Assembly: GCA_022709605.1 (NCBI GenBank)
Contig: JAKLIM010000274.1
Span: 1 to 5,350 of the forward strand
From: Bacteroidota bacterium
GTDB lineage: Bacteria; Bacteroidota; Bacteroidia; Bacteroidales; Paludibacteraceae
Length of the DNA stretch: 5,350 nt
Direction: 5' to 3'
Part shown: positions 3,246 through 5,350 of the stretch, piece by piece
Position numbering within the stretch: the stretch's first letter is position 1
How the letters are laid out: the number at the start of each line of letters is the position of its first letter
Notes under the pieces: generated by a model
Told to the model about the DNA's origin: nothing
Database searches by the model: none
What the model saw: only the letters and a program-made list of their open reading frames with translations
Position numbers and translations under genes: made by a program

Positions 3246-5325
3246 GCATTTCATTCTTGCTGTTAATGTCGTGTACCTTAACCATTGCGTTAATAGCCGT
3301 TTCCTTTAACTTAGCCTCCCTGTCTTTTTGATTTTCACCCAACTGTATATCTTGTTGCTGTTGGGCATTTTGCTGTTCCTGCTGTTGCGATAAGGCTGCC
3401 ATCTGTTGCATCTGTTCTGTCTGCTGTGCCTGTTGTTTTTCCATTGCAGCCTGTAAGATATTCTGTTCACGTACAGCCTCACGGATAGCACTCCACAAAT
3501 CTTCCTCATAGGCACGACCAAGTAAGTTAGCAGCCCTTGTCTTATCCAAAAACCCCATCTGAACAAATTGTAATATCTTTGTGTCGGTATCACGTCTTTC
3601 ATCTTCGGGAGATAACGACCTTATAGTGTCAACCCTGAAATCCTCATTGTTCAAATCCTCACTCAGGGTAAGTACACTTGCACCCTCGTCACCAATGCTG
3701 TCTATCAGTTCCTTTTTATTGGCTATATAAAAGCGTTTCCCGACACTTGCTATCGCTTGGTAACAAGCCTTGAATATGCTCTCAAAAGCAGCATAGAAGC
3801 GTTCCTGTGTTACACTACCACGTTTTATCATTAACTGCATAACACCCACTAATTGGTCGGCACTTTCGGTCTGACCTTTCATTGCGGAGTTTACGCCCGT
3901 TATCTGTTCAATCTGTGCAGCAAAGACACTTGCTATGTTTGTCAAAGCACCCATACCCTGCGAAGGGGTGTTGTCGTACCTTGTCATAATATTGTTGATA
4001 CCCAACCCCCTTGTCCTGATAGCCACAGGCTTATTCTGTTTCATATTGGTTAAGAACTCCGCTTCATCTTCCACGTAGTCGGGGTCGTATGCAGTGCCAG
4101 CACCCGTACTGTTGTTCATCATATTTTCCAATACAGAGTAGATACGGTTTACCATACGCTGTGGGTTAATGGCTATGTCTATCGGGCTAAATACTTGCCC
4201 GTCTAAGTACATATAAAAATTAACCTTGTAGGGTGGCAACATATTGTCCGGGGAGTTTATATCTGATTCCTGGAACGGAACAACACCGTGATCTAAGATA
4301 ACGTCAGCCATTTGGTTGAGGTATGTCATAGCATAACCACCTACCAATTCTGATGGGATAAACTCACAATAACGCCATTGGTCGCAATAGACCTTCCTCA
4401 ATGCCTTGCCTTTTGTCTTGTTTACCACAGACCGTTGATATTTGTTCAGTTCTGAACAATCCACAACGTCTTTTTCGGTGTATTTCGGTTTATCAGAATA
4501 ATCATCATAGTTCAGCCTTGCAAAGTATATGTTTCCGCTTTCGTCTTTTACATAGCCGTATTTTTCCTCAATGACATCACGCCAATAGACTTTATATAAT
4601 ACCACCCTGCCGTCAACAGCCCAAGTGTTTGTGTTTCCGGCTACGTAGTTTTCAATAGCAAGTTTCTTGTCGTAGTCTAAGTCGGGGTATTGTTCGTAAA
4701 TATCAGAGGGTAATGCCAAATCCCACTCACCCATAAAACCTGCGTCTGACAAGTCGTACATCTTTGCGCTCCTATCAAAGAAAAACCTCTCTGCCGCCAC
4801 CTTTTTTATCCTGTATTCCGAAGCACGGATATATGGTTTCATAACAGCCATACCGCTAATGACCATATCCTCGGCAACCATTTTCTTCAATTCGTCAAAT
4901 CTATTTATCATACCACCATAGCGGAGTAAGGAGTTAACAGATTTCACGTATTCGTCAACATAGATATTCTGAAACAACCCCTTTGTTTCTACGGTATCAT
5001 CACCGATGGGGTATTTCTTTTTTAAATATTCAGCGTAACTCGGTGGGGATTCTTTGGCTATCTCTGTCCAATAGATCATCTCCGACAATGCTAATTCACG
5101 CCTTGTACTTGATAATGGTGATACCGAACTCGCCTTGTGGTTTATAAGCATTTTGTTAGCGTTACCTATATACTGATTACCCATAATCTGTATAAGGTTG
5201 TACTCGGTCTTGATACGGGTTGTGTTCTGACCGCTTGTGTCCATCAAAAACCCCTGCAAATCCTCGTCAAAGTACCATTGTTTATTAGGTGAATAGAAGT
5301 TTTTGTTTACCTCACGCCTAATCAT
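3235..5325 (-). CDS. Phage portal protein
   Basis: This 696-aa protein is best read as the portal, the dodecameric ring at the capsid vertex through which DNA is packaged and ejected. Support: an N-terminal helix-rich segment IKTEYNLIQIMGNQYIGNANKML (38-60); the wing-type block VISGMAVMKPYI (155-166) followed by AAERFFFDRSAKMYDLSDAGFMGEW (177-201), typical of portals; NPQRMVNRIYSVLENMMNNS (387-406); and ALTNIASVFAAQIEQITGVNSAMKGQTESADQLVGVMQLMIKRG (460-503), the crown-side stem region with conserved TGVN. The C-terminus is a Q-rich coiled-coil-like tail (about 630-663), common in podovirus-like portals. The length suits P22-like and crAss-like portals. The ATG at 5325 overlaps a TGA in the frame upstream (ATGA), suggesting coupling to a preceding gene; its own frame stays open to the window edge, so a longer N-terminus is possible. 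The stop TAG converges on the small plus-strand ORF. The family call is by eye. Confidence 0.82.
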   Translation of the reverse strand: MIRREVNKNFYSPNKQWYFDEDLQGFLMDTSGQNTTRIKTEYNLIQIMGNQYIGNANKMLINHKASSVSPLSSTRRELALSEMIYWTEIAKESPPSYAEYLKKKYPIGDDTVETKGLFQNIYVDEYVKSVNSLLRYGGMINRFDELKKMVAEDMVISGMAVMKPYIRASEYRIKKVAAERFFFDRSAKMYDLSDAGFMGEWDLALPSDIYEQYPDLDYDKKLAIENYVAGNTNTWAVDGRVVLYKVYWRDVIEEKYGYVKDESGNIYFARLNYDDYSDKPKYTEKDVVDCSELNKYQRSVVNKTKGKALRKVYCDQWRYCEFIPSELVGGYAMTYLNQMADVILDHGVVPFQESDINSPDNMLPPYKVNFYMYLDGQVFSPIDIAINPQRMVNRIYSVLENMMNNSTGAGTAYDPDYVEDEAEFLTNMKQNKPVAIRTRGLGINNIMTRYDNTPSQGMGALTNIASVFAAQIEQITGVNSAMKGQTESADQLVGVMQLMIKRGSVTQERFYAAFESIFKACYQAIASVGKRFYIANKKELIDSIGDEGASVLTLSEDLNNEDFRVDTIRSLSPEDERRDTDTKILQFVQMGFLDKTRAANLLGRAYEEDLWSAIREAVREQNILQAAMEKQQAQQTEQMQQMAALSQQQEQQNAQQQQDIQLGENQKDREAKLKETAINAMVKVHDINSKNEMPTE

Positions 5326-5350
5326 GTGTTCTCTATGCTTGGCGTTGTTA
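5322..5350 (-). CDS. Possible last codons of an upstream phage gene
   Basis: In the frame ending with TGA at 5324-5322, eight complete codons (TTPSIENT) run from the window edge with no stop, and the TGA overlaps the portal ATG as ATGA. Such overlaps are common between co-translated phage structural genes. With so little sequence this is only a plausible reading, and no product can be named. Confidence 0.3.

Noticed and set aside
3349..3440. Imperfect trinucleotide repeat rich in CTG/TTG
   Set aside because: It encodes the Gln-rich tail of the portal protein on the minus strand and needs no other explanation.
3306..3602. 98-codon minus-strand frame in the portal 3' region
   Set aside because: It is a frame-shifted shadow of the Q-rich portal tail, with Arg/Asn-rich meaningless composition.
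3853..4053. 66-codon plus-strand frame opposite the portal gene
   Set aside because: It is antisense to a conserved portal segment and has Cys/His-rich random composition.

Overview
The window looks like part of a Bacteroidetes phage or prophage genome. A 696-residue portal protein lies on the minus strand at the right. A second minus-strand gene, probably another virion protein, runs off the left edge and starts from a near-consensus Bacteroidetes promoter (TTTG, 20-bp spacer, TATCTTTG). None of the starts has a clear Shine-Dalgarno sequence; upstream regions are simply A/T-rich, as is usual in Bacteroidetes. The crAss-like phage group is a reasonable guess but is not proven from this window.

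Between these two phage genes lies about 2.6 kb of visibly more AT-rich DNA with all its genes on the plus strand. It is organised like an integron gene-cassette array: a short gene almost filling each interval, followed at once by a 95-100 bp imperfect inverted repeat whose outer ends are (C/T)ATAAC and GTTATA(G/C). The layout is: degenerate hairpin (587-616), 75-aa unknown gene (656-883), attC-like site 1 (893-987), 63-aa DUF551-like gene (1003-1194), attC-like site 2 (1197-1296), beta-class DNA methyltransferase (1355-2080), left half of attC-like site 3 (2086-2116), second DNA adenine methyltransferase (2177-2872), right half of site 3 (2952-2977), a short hairpin (2970-2998), and a small ORF with an in-frame TGA (3072-3245) that converges on the portal gene. 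No integrase is present in the window.

The most striking point is that the second methyltransferase lies inside the terminal loop of the third site. Removing it together with one copy of an 11-bp direct repeat (GATACGAAGCA, 2136-2146 and 2932-2942) restores a 96-bp site with a 39-nt loop, matching the two intact sites (95 and 100 bp; loops of 34 and 35 nt). If the sites are functional, both methyltransferases would move as one cassette.

Functionally, the locus reads as an accessory (moron-like) island in the virion-gene module of a phage. It provides two structurally different DNA methyltransferases, plausibly to protect phage DNA from host restriction, plus two small proteins of unknown role. 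All could be read from one weak promoter at 552-559, which is divergent from the left phage gene and separated from its promoter by a 15-bp palindrome (523-537).
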